Source of the DNA: CAIWAH01 sp043755815
Lineage (GTDB): Bacteria > Verrucomicrobiota > Verrucomicrobiia > Limisphaerales > UBA9464
Direction of reading: 5' to 3'
Assembly: GCA_043755815.1 (NCBI GenBank)
Contig: JAYUSF010000367.1
Span: 1-30,918, forward strand
Length of the DNA stretch: 30,918 nucleotides
Positions 23,711 to 30,918 of the stretch are shown in pieces. Under the pieces are notes generated by a model. The model saw only the letters and a list, made by a program, of their open reading frames with translations. It searched no databases and was not told the origin of the DNA. Position 1 is the first letter of the stretch, and each line of letters starts with the position of its first letter. The translations under genes were made by a program, and so were the position numbers.

Positions 23711-24928
23711 ATGGAACACATGCCAACCATTGCCCCCAACGCCGGAACGGAACGTTGCCTGTTCGACTGGCGTTGCCTGACGGCCGAGCCTTTCCGCGTC
23801 TTCTTTCCCCTCGGCATCCTGCTAGGCGTGGGTGGAGTGCTGCTGTGGCCGCTCCATTTTCTGGGCGTGCTGCCGTCCTATCCGGGAGTGGCCCACGCGC
23901 GCCTGATGGCGCACGGCTTTTTTGGCAGCTTCGTGTTTGGGTTTCTGGGCACCGCGCTGCCCCGGATGCTCGGCGCCCGGCCTCTGCCGCATTCGCTCGT
24001 CGTCGGCCTCGTGCTGGCGCAACTCGCCGCGATGGCGCTGCAGTTCACGGGCACCACGGTCGCGGCCGACGCCGTTCTTTTGGTCGCGCTGTTGGTCTTC
24101 GTTGGCTCATTGGCCATTCGCCTCTTCAGGCGTTCCGATCTCCCGCCTCCGGGCTTTGTCCTCGCCGCGTTGGGGTTGCTCTGTTTGACGGCGGGTTTGA
24201 TCACCGGGCTTCTGCCATTGGATCCCGAGACCGATGCGAACTGGGTCGTCCTGCAATCGCGCCTCTTGTATCAGGGCTTCCTGATCCTCCCGGTGCTCGG
24301 CGTCGGCGGGTTCATCTTCCCCGGCCTCCTGGGTTCTCCCAACCGGCATGACTTTCCGGAAACACGGCGCCCGACTCCCGGTTGGCTGAGGGAAGCCGCC
24401 TGGGCGGGCCTCGCGGGGACCGCCATCATCGCGAGCTTCGTTCTCGAAGTGTGGGGCGGCATCCGTCTCGGGCATGGGCTGCGTTTCGCGGCCGCAGGTC
24501 TCTACCTGTTCCGGCAAATCCCGCTCTACCGGTCCGATGGAAGGCGTTCGACCATCGCCCACAGTCTCCGGGCCGGGCTGTTGCTCATCCTTGCCGGCTT
24601 GCTCGCCATCACCCTGCTGCCGACCGGGCGCGTGGCGTTGCTCCACCTGACGCTCGCCAGCGGATTGGTGATCGTCACCTTCGTGGTGGCCACCCGGGTG
24701 GTCTTCGGCCACAGCGGGCAGGGTCAACGCCTGCACGCCCGCAACGTCTGGCTGGTCGTCGCCCTCAGCCTCCTGTTCACCGCCACCCTGACCCGGATCA
24801 CCGGCGACTTCGTGCCGAAAGTCCTGCCCACCCACTACAGCTATGGCGCCCTGATGTGGGCCGCCGGCGCGATCCTTTGGGCCTGGAAGGTCCTGCCCGC
24901 CGTCCTCGTGCGCGATTCCGACGCGTAG
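23711..24928 (+). CDS. nnrS: NnrS-family multi-pass membrane protein (haem/copper, nitrosative stress)
   Basis: A 405-residue membrane protein from the ATG at 23711. About eleven to twelve hydrophobic segments. Family signatures visible: FRVFFPLGILLGVGGVLLW at the N-terminus, ARLMAHGFFGSFVFGFLGTA with a conserved His, a mid-protein LPVLGVGGFIFP, and late ALLHLTLASGLVIVTFVVAT and GALMWAAGAILWAWK. NnrS from Rhodobacter is a haem- and copper-containing protein expressed with nitrite/NO reductases and protects against nitrosative stress. The upstream FNR-type box supports regulation by oxygen or NO. No denitrification genes are seen in this window. A second in-frame ATG lies nine bases downstream. 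Confidence 0.85.
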   Translation: MEHMPTIAPNAGTERCLFDWRCLTAEPFRVFFPLGILLGVGGVLLWPLHFLGVLPSYPGVAHARLMAHGFFGSFVFGFLGTALPRMLGARPLPHSLVVGLVLAQLAAMALQFTGTTVAADAVLLVALLVFVGSLAIRLFRRSDLPPPGFVLAALGLLCLTAGLITGLLPLDPETDANWVVLQSRLLYQGFLILPVLGVGGFIFPGLLGSPNRHDFPETRRPTPGWLREAAWAGLAGTAIIASFVLEVWGGIRLGHGLRFAAAGLYLFRQIPLYRSDGRRSTIAHSLRAGLLLILAGLLAITLLPTGRVALLHLTLASGLVIVTFVVATRVVFGHSGQGQRLHARNVWLVVALSLLFTATLTRITGDFVPKVLPTHYSYGALMWAAGAILWAWKVLPAVLVRDSDA

Positions 24929-25034
24929 CCCCCGGACCGTTGGCAAGGCGCTCCATCGCACCCGTCGCAGGTGGTCCGCGCATTTCGCCTTTGACGGCGA
25001 ACGCCCGGTCGACGTTGGCTTTGCGTCACCTCAC

Positions 25035-25406
25035 ATGAACCTCGCCAAATTCTCACCGGCCCAACGGGAAGCGGTCCTCGATCTCGCGCTGCTGGCCATG
25101 TATGCCGACGGCCATCTGGCCGCCGCCGAAGATCAGCGGGTGCAGTTGCTGCTGACCGCGCTGGGGTGCGCCTCGGAGTCTGAATCCCAGCGGGAATATG
25201 ACGGCGCCGTCGGCCGGATGAGCCGCCATTCGGGTTCTGTGGCCAGCGCCACCGCCCACGCGGCGGAACTGGCGAAGTCCTTCGTCACTTCGGCCGAACG
25301 CCGGGAAGTCCTCACCGTGCTCGACCGGCTGGTGGAAAGTGACCGGCACATCGCGGCGGCCGAAACCGACCTGCTCGCCGCGATCAAGGAGGCGCTCGGG
25401 GGGTGA
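25035..25406 (+). CDS. TerB-like protein
   Basis: A 123-residue all-helical protein matching the TerB/tellurite-resistance fold: an N-terminal helix, then LALLAMYADGHLAAAEDQRV, with the conserved Ala-Asp-Gly followed by Glu, and in the second half a similar repeat (LTVLDRLVESDRHIAAAETD). These DG/E positions form the metal-associated acidic patch of the family. TerB proteins occur in many stress and membrane-linked contexts, and a lone copy, as here, does not imply tellurite resistance. It is 106 bp after the NnrS-like gene on the same strand and may be read through from it. Cytoplasmic. Confidence 0.78.
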   Translation: MNLAKFSPAQREAVLDLALLAMYADGHLAAAEDQRVQLLLTALGCASESESQREYDGAVGRMSRHSGSVASATAHAAELAKSFVTSAERREVLTVLDRLVESDRHIAAAETDLLAAIKEALGG

Positions 25407-25562
25407 CCACCGGAGGCCGAACGCCTCCCTCCAGGAAGACCGCCACGAGCCACGCCGCGGGCGAACGTGCCGAATTACCGACGTTGGCAACCGCAGAGGG
25501 TTGGCCTGGTTCGGGGCACTTCGGCAAGTGTGACCCACCCTGATTTTCCAGGTTCAGGCCGT

Positions 25563-26441
25563 TTACTTCAGCAACCCGACTTGCTTCAGCGTCGCGGCCA
25601 CCAGTTCACGCGACTTCGCAGTGACGGGCACCAGCGGCAGGCGAAGTTCCTCCGCAATGCCCGCCAGCATGGCCAGGGCGGCCTTCACCGGTGCGGGGTT
25701 CGACTCGACGAAGAGATTCTTGAAGAGCGGATAGAACTGCGTGTGCAGCTTCTGCGCCTTCACGAGGTCGCCACCGGCATAGGCGTTGACCATCGCGCTG
25801 ACCTGCTTGGGCGCCACGTTGGATGCCACGCTGACCACGCCCACGGCGCCAACCGACATGAACGGCAGCGTCAACGAGTCGTCACCGCTCAGGATCGTGA
25901 ACTTCGCCGGCAACGCCGCACGCAACTGGCTCACCCGGTCACAGGAACCGCCGGCCTCCTTGATCGACACGATGGTGGGGCAGTCCTTGGCGAGGCGCGC
26001 AACGGTCTCGACGGCGATCTCAATGCCACAGCGGCCGGGAATGCTGTAGAGCATCAGCGGCAGCTTGGTGGCGGCGGCCACGGCCTTGAAGTGCTGGTAA
26101 ACGCCTTCCTGCGTGGGCTTGTTGTAATACGGCGCGACCTGCAACGAGCCGTCCGCTCCGACGGCCGCCGCGCGTTCGGTGAGGTAGATCGCCTCGCGGG
26201 TGGAATTGGCCCCGGTGCCGGCCAGGACCTTCACCTTGCCCGCCGCGGCCTTCACCGCGATTTCGACGACGCGGATGTGTTCGTCGTAGTCGAGCGTGGG
26301 GGATTCGCCGGTGGTGCCGACGGGGATGATGCCATCCACGCCGCCCTTCACCTGGGCTTTCACGAGGCGTTCGAGGGCGGGTTCGTCCACCTGTCCGTTG
26401 CGGAACGGGGTTACGATCGCGGTGTAGGTGCCGGTAAACAT
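25563..26441 (-). CDS. dapA: 4-hydroxy-tetrahydrodipicolinate synthase
   Basis: A 292-residue enzyme, the normal length for the family when started at ATG 26441 (MFTGTYTAIVTPF); an upstream ATG at 26636 would add 65 non-conserved residues and overlap the dapB region. It condenses pyruvate with aspartate semialdehyde in the first committed step of the diaminopimelate/lysine pathway. Visible motifs: GTTGE (42-46), YYNKP (105-109), Tyr132 in LYSIPGRCG, and the Schiff-base Lys161 in VSIKEAGG. The family more often has YNVPGRTG; the Ser and Cys here are conservative variants. It is divergent from dapB across a 157-bp region that should contain both promoters. Confidence 0.95.
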   Translation of the reverse strand: MFTGTYTAIVTPFRNGQVDEPALERLVKAQVKGGVDGIIPVGTTGESPTLDYDEHIRVVEIAVKAAAGKVKVLAGTGANSTREAIYLTERAAAVGADGSLQVAPYYNKPTQEGVYQHFKAVAAATKLPLMLYSIPGRCGIEIAVETVARLAKDCPTIVSIKEAGGSCDRVSQLRAALPAKFTILSGDDSLTLPFMSVGAVGVVSVASNVAPKQVSAMVNAYAGGDLVKAQKLHTQFYPLFKNLFVESNPAPVKAALAMLAGIAEELRLPLVPVTAKSRELVAATLKQVGLLK

Positions 26442-26598
26442 ACGGAACGGGAGCGGAGCGTCGGAACTGGCCCGTGCTTTGGAAAGGGGTTTTTCACCCT
26501 GAACGGATCCGGCCAGAACGGGCGCGGCGACGGCGTTGCTGCGGGCGTCCTTTCTCCCCTCGCCCTCCGCGCGGGCCGTTGGTATCCCTGCCGGGCAA

Positions 26599-27333
26599 AT
26601 GACGAAGCTCATCATCAACGGGGCCAAGGGGCGCATGGGTCAGACGCTGATCAGTTGCGCCGCCCGGATTCCTGAGGTCCAGGTCGTCGGCGCCACCGAC
26701 GTGGGCGACAACCTCGCCGGCTCGATCGCCCAGTGTGACGCGGTCATCGATTTCACGCTCCACCATGCGACGCCCGACGTCGCGACGCTCTGTGCCCGGC
26801 ACGGCAAGGCCCTGGTCATCGGCACCACCGGCCACAACGACGCCGAGAAGGCGGTCATCCGCACCGCCGCCGCCCAGATTCCGATGGTTTGGGCCACGAA
26901 CTTCTCGACCGGCGTTAACACGCTGTTCTGGCTCACGCACAAGGCCGCGGAAATCCTCGGCCCCTCCTTCGACCTTGAGGTCGTCGAAATGCATCACCGG
27001 CTGAAGAAAGATGCTCCCAGCGGGACGGCGACTACGCTGCTCGAAATCCTCGCCGACGTGCGGAAGCTACAGTTGGAGGAAGCCCTGCGCCACGGCCGCA
27101 AGGGCATCACCGGCGAGCGCACGGACACCGAGATCGGCATCCACGCGCTGCGCGGCGGCGATGTGGTGGGCGATCATACGGTCATCTTCGCGGCGAACGG
27201 CGAGCGGGTGGAGCTGACCCACAAGGCCAGCAGCCGCGAAACGTTTGCCAACGGTGCGCTCCGGGCTGCCCAGTGGGTGGTCGGCCGTGCTCCAGGCATC
27301 TACGACATGCAGGACGTGTTGGGATTAAAATGA
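26599..27333 (+). CDS. dapB: 4-hydroxy-tetrahydrodipicolinate reductase
   Basis: A 244-residue NAD(P)H-dependent reductase, second enzyme of the diaminopimelate pathway after DapA. The N-terminal Rossmann motif is NGAKGRMG (7-14); GTTG (75-78) binds the cofactor; the catalytic segment EMHHRLKKDAPSGTA carries His132 and Lys136, the pair equivalent to His159/Lys163 in E. coli. The C-terminal segment ALRGGDVVGDHTVIF is also typical. ATG 26599 is chosen because it directly precedes the Rossmann strand; the open frame extends 21 codons upstream without conserved sequence. The stop overlaps the next start by 4 bp (ATGA). Confidence 0.95.
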   Translation: MTKLIINGAKGRMGQTLISCAARIPEVQVVGATDVGDNLAGSIAQCDAVIDFTLHHATPDVATLCARHGKALVIGTTGHNDAEKAVIRTAAAQIPMVWATNFSTGVNTLFWLTHKAAEILGPSFDLEVVEMHHRLKKDAPSGTATTLLEILADVRKLQLEEALRHGRKGITGERTDTEIGIHALRGGDVVGDHTVIFAANGERVELTHKASSRETFANGALRAAQWVVGRAPGIYDMQDVLGLK

Positions 27334-27893
27334 TGTCTGACTTCGCTCCCATCCGAGTCGACTACGTCGAAAACGAGGAGCTGTTCCTCGAGGCCTACGA
27401 CCGGTTGCCGCCCGGCGTTCGCACCAACCCGGGGGCACGATTCGGCACCGTGCTGCTGGCCGTGCTCGGCGCCGGGCTCATGTGGTATCGCTCGGTGGCG
27501 GATCAGCGCGCGGACGATCCGCTCTGGTGGCTGGCCCTGGTGGTCGTGCCGGTGCTCTTCGGTCTGATCTGGTTCTGGTCGTTCAGCCCCCGGGCACAGC
27601 GGCGCGGTTTCATCCGCGGCCTGAGCCGGCACTTCGAGGGTGCATCCCGCATGGGCACCGCGACGTTCAACGGGGACGGTTTCGTCACGGCGCGCGACGA
27701 CGGCCGCAGCAAGGAGCACGCCTGGGACACCGTGCCGCGGGTCATCATCCGCCCAGACGGCTGCTTCATCTTCATCGACATGACGACCTCGTTTTGGTTC
27801 CCCAAACGGGTGTTCAATCCGCCTTCCAACTTCCAACGGTTGGAGGAACTGCTCGCCCGGCGGGTGCCCGTGATCGAACGCGTCGCGACATGA
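27330..27893 (+). CDS. YcxB-like membrane protein
   Basis: A 187-residue protein with two adjacent membrane segments (about 37-52 and 68-87) and a C-terminal soluble region: FNGDGFVTARDDGRSKEHAW, then VPRVIIRPDGCFIFID and FWFPKRVF. This two-TM plus beta-rich pattern is the YcxB layout. Its start ATGATG overlaps the dapB stop, and its TGA overlaps the folK start, so it is coupled on both sides. No function is known for the family. A GGGA at 27321-27324 is a plausible ribosome-binding site. Confidence 0.75.
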   Translation: MMSDFAPIRVDYVENEELFLEAYDRLPPGVRTNPGARFGTVLLAVLGAGLMWYRSVADQRADDPLWWLALVVVPVLFGLIWFWSFSPRAQRRGFIRGLSRHFEGASRMGTATFNGDGFVTARDDGRSKEHAWDTVPRVIIRPDGCFIFIDMTTSFWFPKRVFNPPSNFQRLEELLARRVPVIERVAT

Positions 27894-28414
27894 GCACCGG
27901 CCCGGTGATCGTCGCGCTGGGTGCCAACCTGGGTGAGCCCGGGCGGCAGCTCCTTTCGGCGATGGACCGCTTGGATTCCCTGGGCGCGGGCCCGGTCCGG
28001 CGCTCCTCGCTCTGGGAGACGACGCCGGTCGATTGCCCGCCCGGTTCACCCCGGTTTGCCAACGCGGTGGTGGTGTTCCCTCCCACCCAGGCCGAACTGC
28101 CGGCGACCCTGTTGGCGAAACTGCAGGCGATCGAACGGGAGTTCGGCCGGCAGGCCAAGCGGAGCCACAACGAGTCCCGACCGCTGGATCTGGACCTGAT
28201 CGCCTGGGGCGACGCCGTTCTCAATCGGCCGGACCTCATCCTGCCGCATCCGCGGGCGCACGAACGCGAGTTTGTGCTGCGCCCCCTCGCCGAAGTGGCC
28301 CCGAAATTCGTCTTCCCGGGACACCAGCGCAGCGTCAGCGAACTGCTCGCGGCGCTGAAGCCCGATCCGCAGTTCCGCCGGCTGCCTCAGCAGTCCATGT
28401 CGCGCGTCCAATAG
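27890..28414 (+). CDS. folK: 2-amino-4-hydroxy-6-hydroxymethyldihydropteridine pyrophosphokinase (HPPK)
   Basis: A 174-residue enzyme that transfers pyrophosphate from ATP to 6-hydroxymethyl-dihydropterin in folate synthesis. Motifs: ALGANLG (9-15), SSLWETTPVDCPPGSPRFAN (39-58), and RPLDLDLI (97-104) with the metal-binding Asp100 and Asp102, then LPHPR (118-122) and EREFVLRPLAEV. The length is close to the family norm. It begins in a 4-bp ATGA overlap with the YcxB-like gene. Its last 28 bp overlap the 3' end of the convergent zinc-ribbon gene at 28387. Confidence 0.95.
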   Translation: MSTGPVIVALGANLGEPGRQLLSAMDRLDSLGAGPVRRSSLWETTPVDCPPGSPRFANAVVVFPPTQAELPATLLAKLQAIEREFGRQAKRSHNESRPLDLDLIAWGDAVLNRPDLILPHPRAHEREFVLRPLAEVAPKFVFPGHQRSVSELLAALKPDPQFRRLPQQSMSRVQ

Positions 28415-29103
28415 AGGATCCGGGTGCAGTTGATGCAGGTGACGAGCCCCGTCTGGGCCTTGGCCTGCACGATGGTCTGCTTCTGCAGTTGCATGTGGCA
28501 GCCGCCGCAGTTGCCGCCCTTCATGCCGACCACGACGTTGTCGCCCTTCCGCCCCAGCAGGTGCTCGTAAACGGCGAGGGCCGACTCTTCGACCTGGTCA
28601 GCCAGACCGGCCCGTTCCTCCGAGGCGACCTCAAATTCCTGCTTCAGGTTGGCTTCGCGCGTGGCGAGATCGGCAAGCTGCTTGTCCGATTCCGCCTTCT
28701 GCGCCGCCGCGGTCTTGGCCGCCGAATCGATCTCCTTGGCGATCGCCTCCGCCTTTTCCATCAACCCGATCTCGCTGTCTTCGAGGGCGTGGATCTCGCC
28801 CTTGGTGGTCTCGATCTGGTGGTTGAACGCCTTGTATTGGTCGTTGCTCTTGGTGGCGCCCTGCTGGGTCTCGAGCTTGCGGATGAATTCCTCCTTCGAC
28901 TGGACTTCCAGCTCGAGCTTCTTGCGGTCGCTCTCGATCTGCCGACCCTTCAGCTTCACGGCCTCGAAGACCGCCTGGGTCTGCGCGGCCTTGTCTTGGA
29001 GCCGTTTTCGTTGGAGCGGCGCATCGGCCAGCTCGGCTTTCAGGCGCAGCAGCCGGCGGTCGCGGTCTTGCAGGATCAGCAACTGCTCGATGACGGGAAG
29101 CAT
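28387..29103 (-). CDS. Coiled-coil protein with C-terminal C4 zinc ribbon (DUF164/CT398-like)
   Basis: A 238-residue protein. Residues ~5-185 form a long charged helical hairpin/coiled coil (heptads of Leu/Ala with Lys, Glu, Gln; SNDQYKAFNHQIETTKGEI is a conserved motif of this family near 87-105). Residues 196-232 form the zinc ribbon: GGNCGGCHMQL (Cys199, Cys202) and LVTCINCTRILYW (Cys223, Cys226). The chlamydial homologue CT398 binds sigma-54 and type III secretion components; in most bacteria the role is unknown. The ATG at 29103 gives the standard MLPVIEQLLILQDRD start. It is divergent from the HtrA-type gene. Confidence 0.88.
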   Translation of the reverse strand: MLPVIEQLLILQDRDRRLLRLKAELADAPLQRKRLQDKAAQTQAVFEAVKLKGRQIESDRKKLELEVQSKEEFIRKLETQQGATKSNDQYKAFNHQIETTKGEIHALEDSEIGLMEKAEAIAKEIDSAAKTAAAQKAESDKQLADLATREANLKQEFEVASEERAGLADQVEESALAVYEHLLGRKGDNVVVGMKGGNCGGCHMQLQKQTIVQAKAQTGLVTCINCTRILYWTRDMDC

Positions 29104-29222
29104 GGTGGCGGGACGCTATCGGCGGCGCGGGGCGTCGGTCAACGGCGCGGCACGGGAAGTTCCGGCCCCAGGGTCGCACCACGCAGGGTTGCACCGTTGC
29201 CGGACCACCGTAACGTCCCGCC

Positions 29223-30731
29223 ATGCATCTGATCCGGCAGCAGACGGCCCGAGCCGCACTTATGGCGTTGGTCCTCGCCCTGGCCAACCCCCTCTCGGCC
29301 AAGGAAGAAGCGGGTTCGGCGCGCGCGATTGCCCGCCAGCTCAACGAGGCCTTCGTCGAGATCGCCGCCGAGGTCGCCCCCTCCGTCGTCGTCATCAGCG
29401 TGGTGCAGAAGGTCGACGAGGAAAGCGCCACGGGCCACCCGCTGATGGAGATGTTCCCGGAGGAACTGCGCGAGCAGATGGAGCGATACTTCGACCAACG
29501 CAAGAATGACGCCCCCAAGGACCCAAGACGCGGTCGCCCACCGGCCCCAACGGGCAACGGTTCCGGGGTCATCATCCGGGATGACGGCTACATCCTGACC
29601 AACCAGCACGTCGTCGAGGACGCCGAACAGATCAAGGTCAAGCTCAGCGATGGCCGCGAGTTCAAGGCCGAGCTGACCGGTCTGGATGCGAGGTCGGACA
29701 TTGCGGTCATCAAGCTGATTGAGCCTCCGAAAGATCTCAAAGCCGCCAAGCTGGCCGATTCCGGCGCCGTGCGGGTCGGGGAATTTGCCATCGCCGTGGG
29801 CGCGCCGTTTGAGCTGGAACGCAGCTTCACGTTCGGGCACGTCAGCGCCAAGGGCCGCAACAATGTCATGCCCTTCTCCATGCGCGGAAATTCCATGGAG
29901 CAGGACTTCATCCAGACGGACGCCAACATCAACCCCGGCAATTCCGGCGGCCCGCTGGTCAACCTCGACGGCGAGGTCATCGGGATCAATTCCCTGATCC
30001 GCGGTCTGGGCACGGGCATTGGCTTCGCCATTCCGTCGAACTTGGCCAGGGAAATCAGCGCCGAGCTGATCACCCACGGCCGCTTCACCCGCGCCTGGCT
30101 TGGTATCAGCATCGGCAACCTGCGTGACAATCAGGACTACGCCGAGATGCTCAAGGATCTGAAGGAGGGCGTGGTCGTGAACGGCCGCGTGCCTGAGGGT
30201 CCGGCGGCCAAGTCAGACCTCAAGGACGGCGATGTCATCACCGCCGTGGACGGCAAGGCGGTGAAGGAATCGGCGGAACTGCGGGCTCTTGTCAGCCGGA
30301 AGAAACCCGGCGAAGTCGTCACGCTCGACGTCCATCGGCTGGGCAAGAGCCTGAAGATCAGGGTGCGTCCCGAGCCGTTTCCGGAGGAAGGCCCGCTCGT
30401 CGCGTCGGCCCGTCCCCGCCGCGCGCCGGCCGAAGCCGAAACGCTGCTGTTGGGTCTGAAGGTGAAGCCGCTGACCAAGGAGACTGCGAAGAAGTTTGGC
30501 GCCGAGGTCCGGCCCGGCGTGATCGTCATCGAAGTGGAACCCGACAGTCCCGCCGCCGAGCGGGGCTTGCGACCCGGCGACATCATCACCGAGATCAACC
30601 ACGAGACCGTCACTTCACCGTCGGAATTCCGCGAAGCCGTCAAACAGGGCGATGTGAGGAACGGAGTCCTGCTGAACTTCGTCCGCGATGGCCAGGGCAG
30701 CTTCCGGGTGCTGAAAGAGAAGTCCGAGTAG
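29223..30731 (+). CDS. Periplasmic HtrA/DegP/DegQ-type serine protease with two PDZ domains
   Basis: A 502-residue exported protease. Signal peptide about 1-26 (cleavage near LSA). Trypsin-like protease domain at about 40-275 with the catalytic triad His129 (TNQHV), Asp159 (ARSDIAVIKL) and Ser241 (NPGNSGGPL); an insert at ~75-110 is Met/Arg/Pro-rich, like the LA loop of DegP. PDZ1 at about 280-375 (AWLGISIGNL, VPEGPAAKSDLKDGDVI) and PDZ2 at about 400-500 (LGLKVKPLTKE, VEPDSPAAERGLRPGDIITE). It should degrade or refold misfolded envelope proteins. The gene is alone on this strand, divergent from the zinc-ribbon gene; the 119-bp spacer should hold its promoter. Confidence 0.95.
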   Translation: MHLIRQQTARAALMALVLALANPLSAKEEAGSARAIARQLNEAFVEIAAEVAPSVVVISVVQKVDEESATGHPLMEMFPEELREQMERYFDQRKNDAPKDPRRGRPPAPTGNGSGVIIRDDGYILTNQHVVEDAEQIKVKLSDGREFKAELTGLDARSDIAVIKLIEPPKDLKAAKLADSGAVRVGEFAIAVGAPFELERSFTFGHVSAKGRNNVMPFSMRGNSMEQDFIQTDANINPGNSGGPLVNLDGEVIGINSLIRGLGTGIGFAIPSNLAREISAELITHGRFTRAWLGISIGNLRDNQDYAEMLKDLKEGVVVNGRVPEGPAAKSDLKDGDVITAVDGKAVKESAELRALVSRKKPGEVVTLDVHRLGKSLKIRVRPEPFPEEGPLVASARPRRAPAEAETLLLGLKVKPLTKETAKKFGAEVRPGVIVIEVEPDSPAAERGLRPGDIITEINHETVTSPSEFREAVKQGDVRNGVLLNFVRDGQGSFRVLKEKSE

Positions 30732-30855
30732 GCCCAGATTGCGGCTCGAAGCGGGTCGCCGGAGGAGTGGCGCCGCCGGGGCAATTTGAGGGCAGCAAAA
30801 GGAATTCGTTCTCAGCTGGCCCCATACCATTTCCCGAAGACATCCGGCCTAGACC

Positions 30856-30906
30856 GTGGGCGGGTTGCCCCGCAACCCGCAGCGGTTTCCGGGGGAAACC
30901 GCCCAC
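30856..30906. repeat. 51-bp double-hairpin palindromic repeat, copy 2
   Basis: Opposite-strand copy of the element inside hrpA at 8329-8379, 47 of 51 positions identical. It lies 124 bp downstream of the HtrA-type gene in otherwise featureless sequence (30732-30855). Its first stem is GGTTT/AAACC where copy 1 has GGCTT/AGGCC. Flanking CAGTTG is also shared with copy 1. Confidence 0.85.
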
Positions 30907-30918
30907 AGTTGTTACCGA

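Noticed and set aside
25412..25428. Hairpin GGAGGC/GCCTCC after the TerB-like gene as a terminator
   Set aside because: Only six pairs and no T-run; too weak to call.
26442..26636. N-terminal extension of DapA by 65 residues
   Set aside because: The family start is MFTG at 26441; the extension is unlike any DapA and would cover the divergent promoter region and the dapB start.

Overview
The window is GC-rich, gene-dense bacterial chromosome. The combination of a PEP-CTERM protein, a CotH-type protein, a Planctomycetes/Verrucomicrobia-style secreted single-CXXCH protein, few Shine-Dalgarno sequences and several families of short palindromic repeats points to the PVC group, most likely Verrucomicrobiota. 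That assignment is an inference; no rRNA or tRNA gene is present to confirm it.

Layout. 1-5490: the first codons of mutL leave the left edge on the minus strand, followed by a lipoprotein, a secreted CotH-family protein, a small zinc-ribbon protein, a single-CXXCH secreted protein, a palindromic repeat element and a PEP-CTERM protein. 5491-10539: a very long hrpA-type DEAH RNA helicase gene (minus strand) carrying three separate in-frame insertions made of repeat DNA. 10674-18444: a hypothetical gene, then a CusCBA-type heavy-metal (probably copper/silver) efflux operon with two small secreted Cys-containing proteins ahead of the outer-membrane channel, the adaptor and the RND pump. The pump gene also contains an in-frame repeat insertion. 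18441-18750: a MITE-like palindromic element that overlaps the pump stop codon, then a strong hairpin. 18751-22919: a polysaccharide block (O-antigen ligase-like protein with TPRs and two GT4-type glycosyltransferases). 22921-25406: an HNH endonuclease, an NnrS-family membrane protein preceded by a perfect FNR-type box, and a TerB-like protein. 25563-28414: divergent dapA and dapB (lysine/diaminopimelate), with dapB translationally coupled to a YcxB-like membrane protein and folK. 28387-30731: a coiled-coil C4 zinc-ribbon protein and an HtrA/DegP protease. The right edge carries a second copy of the 51-bp palindrome found inside hrpA.

The most striking feature is not a gene but the repeats. 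At least five families of short palindromic or inverted-repeat elements are present, and several sit inside protein-coding genes in frame and without stop codons, at linkers or loops rather than in catalytic cores. This resembles the Rickettsia palindromic elements and adds roughly 300 codons to the helicase and about 33 to the metal pump.
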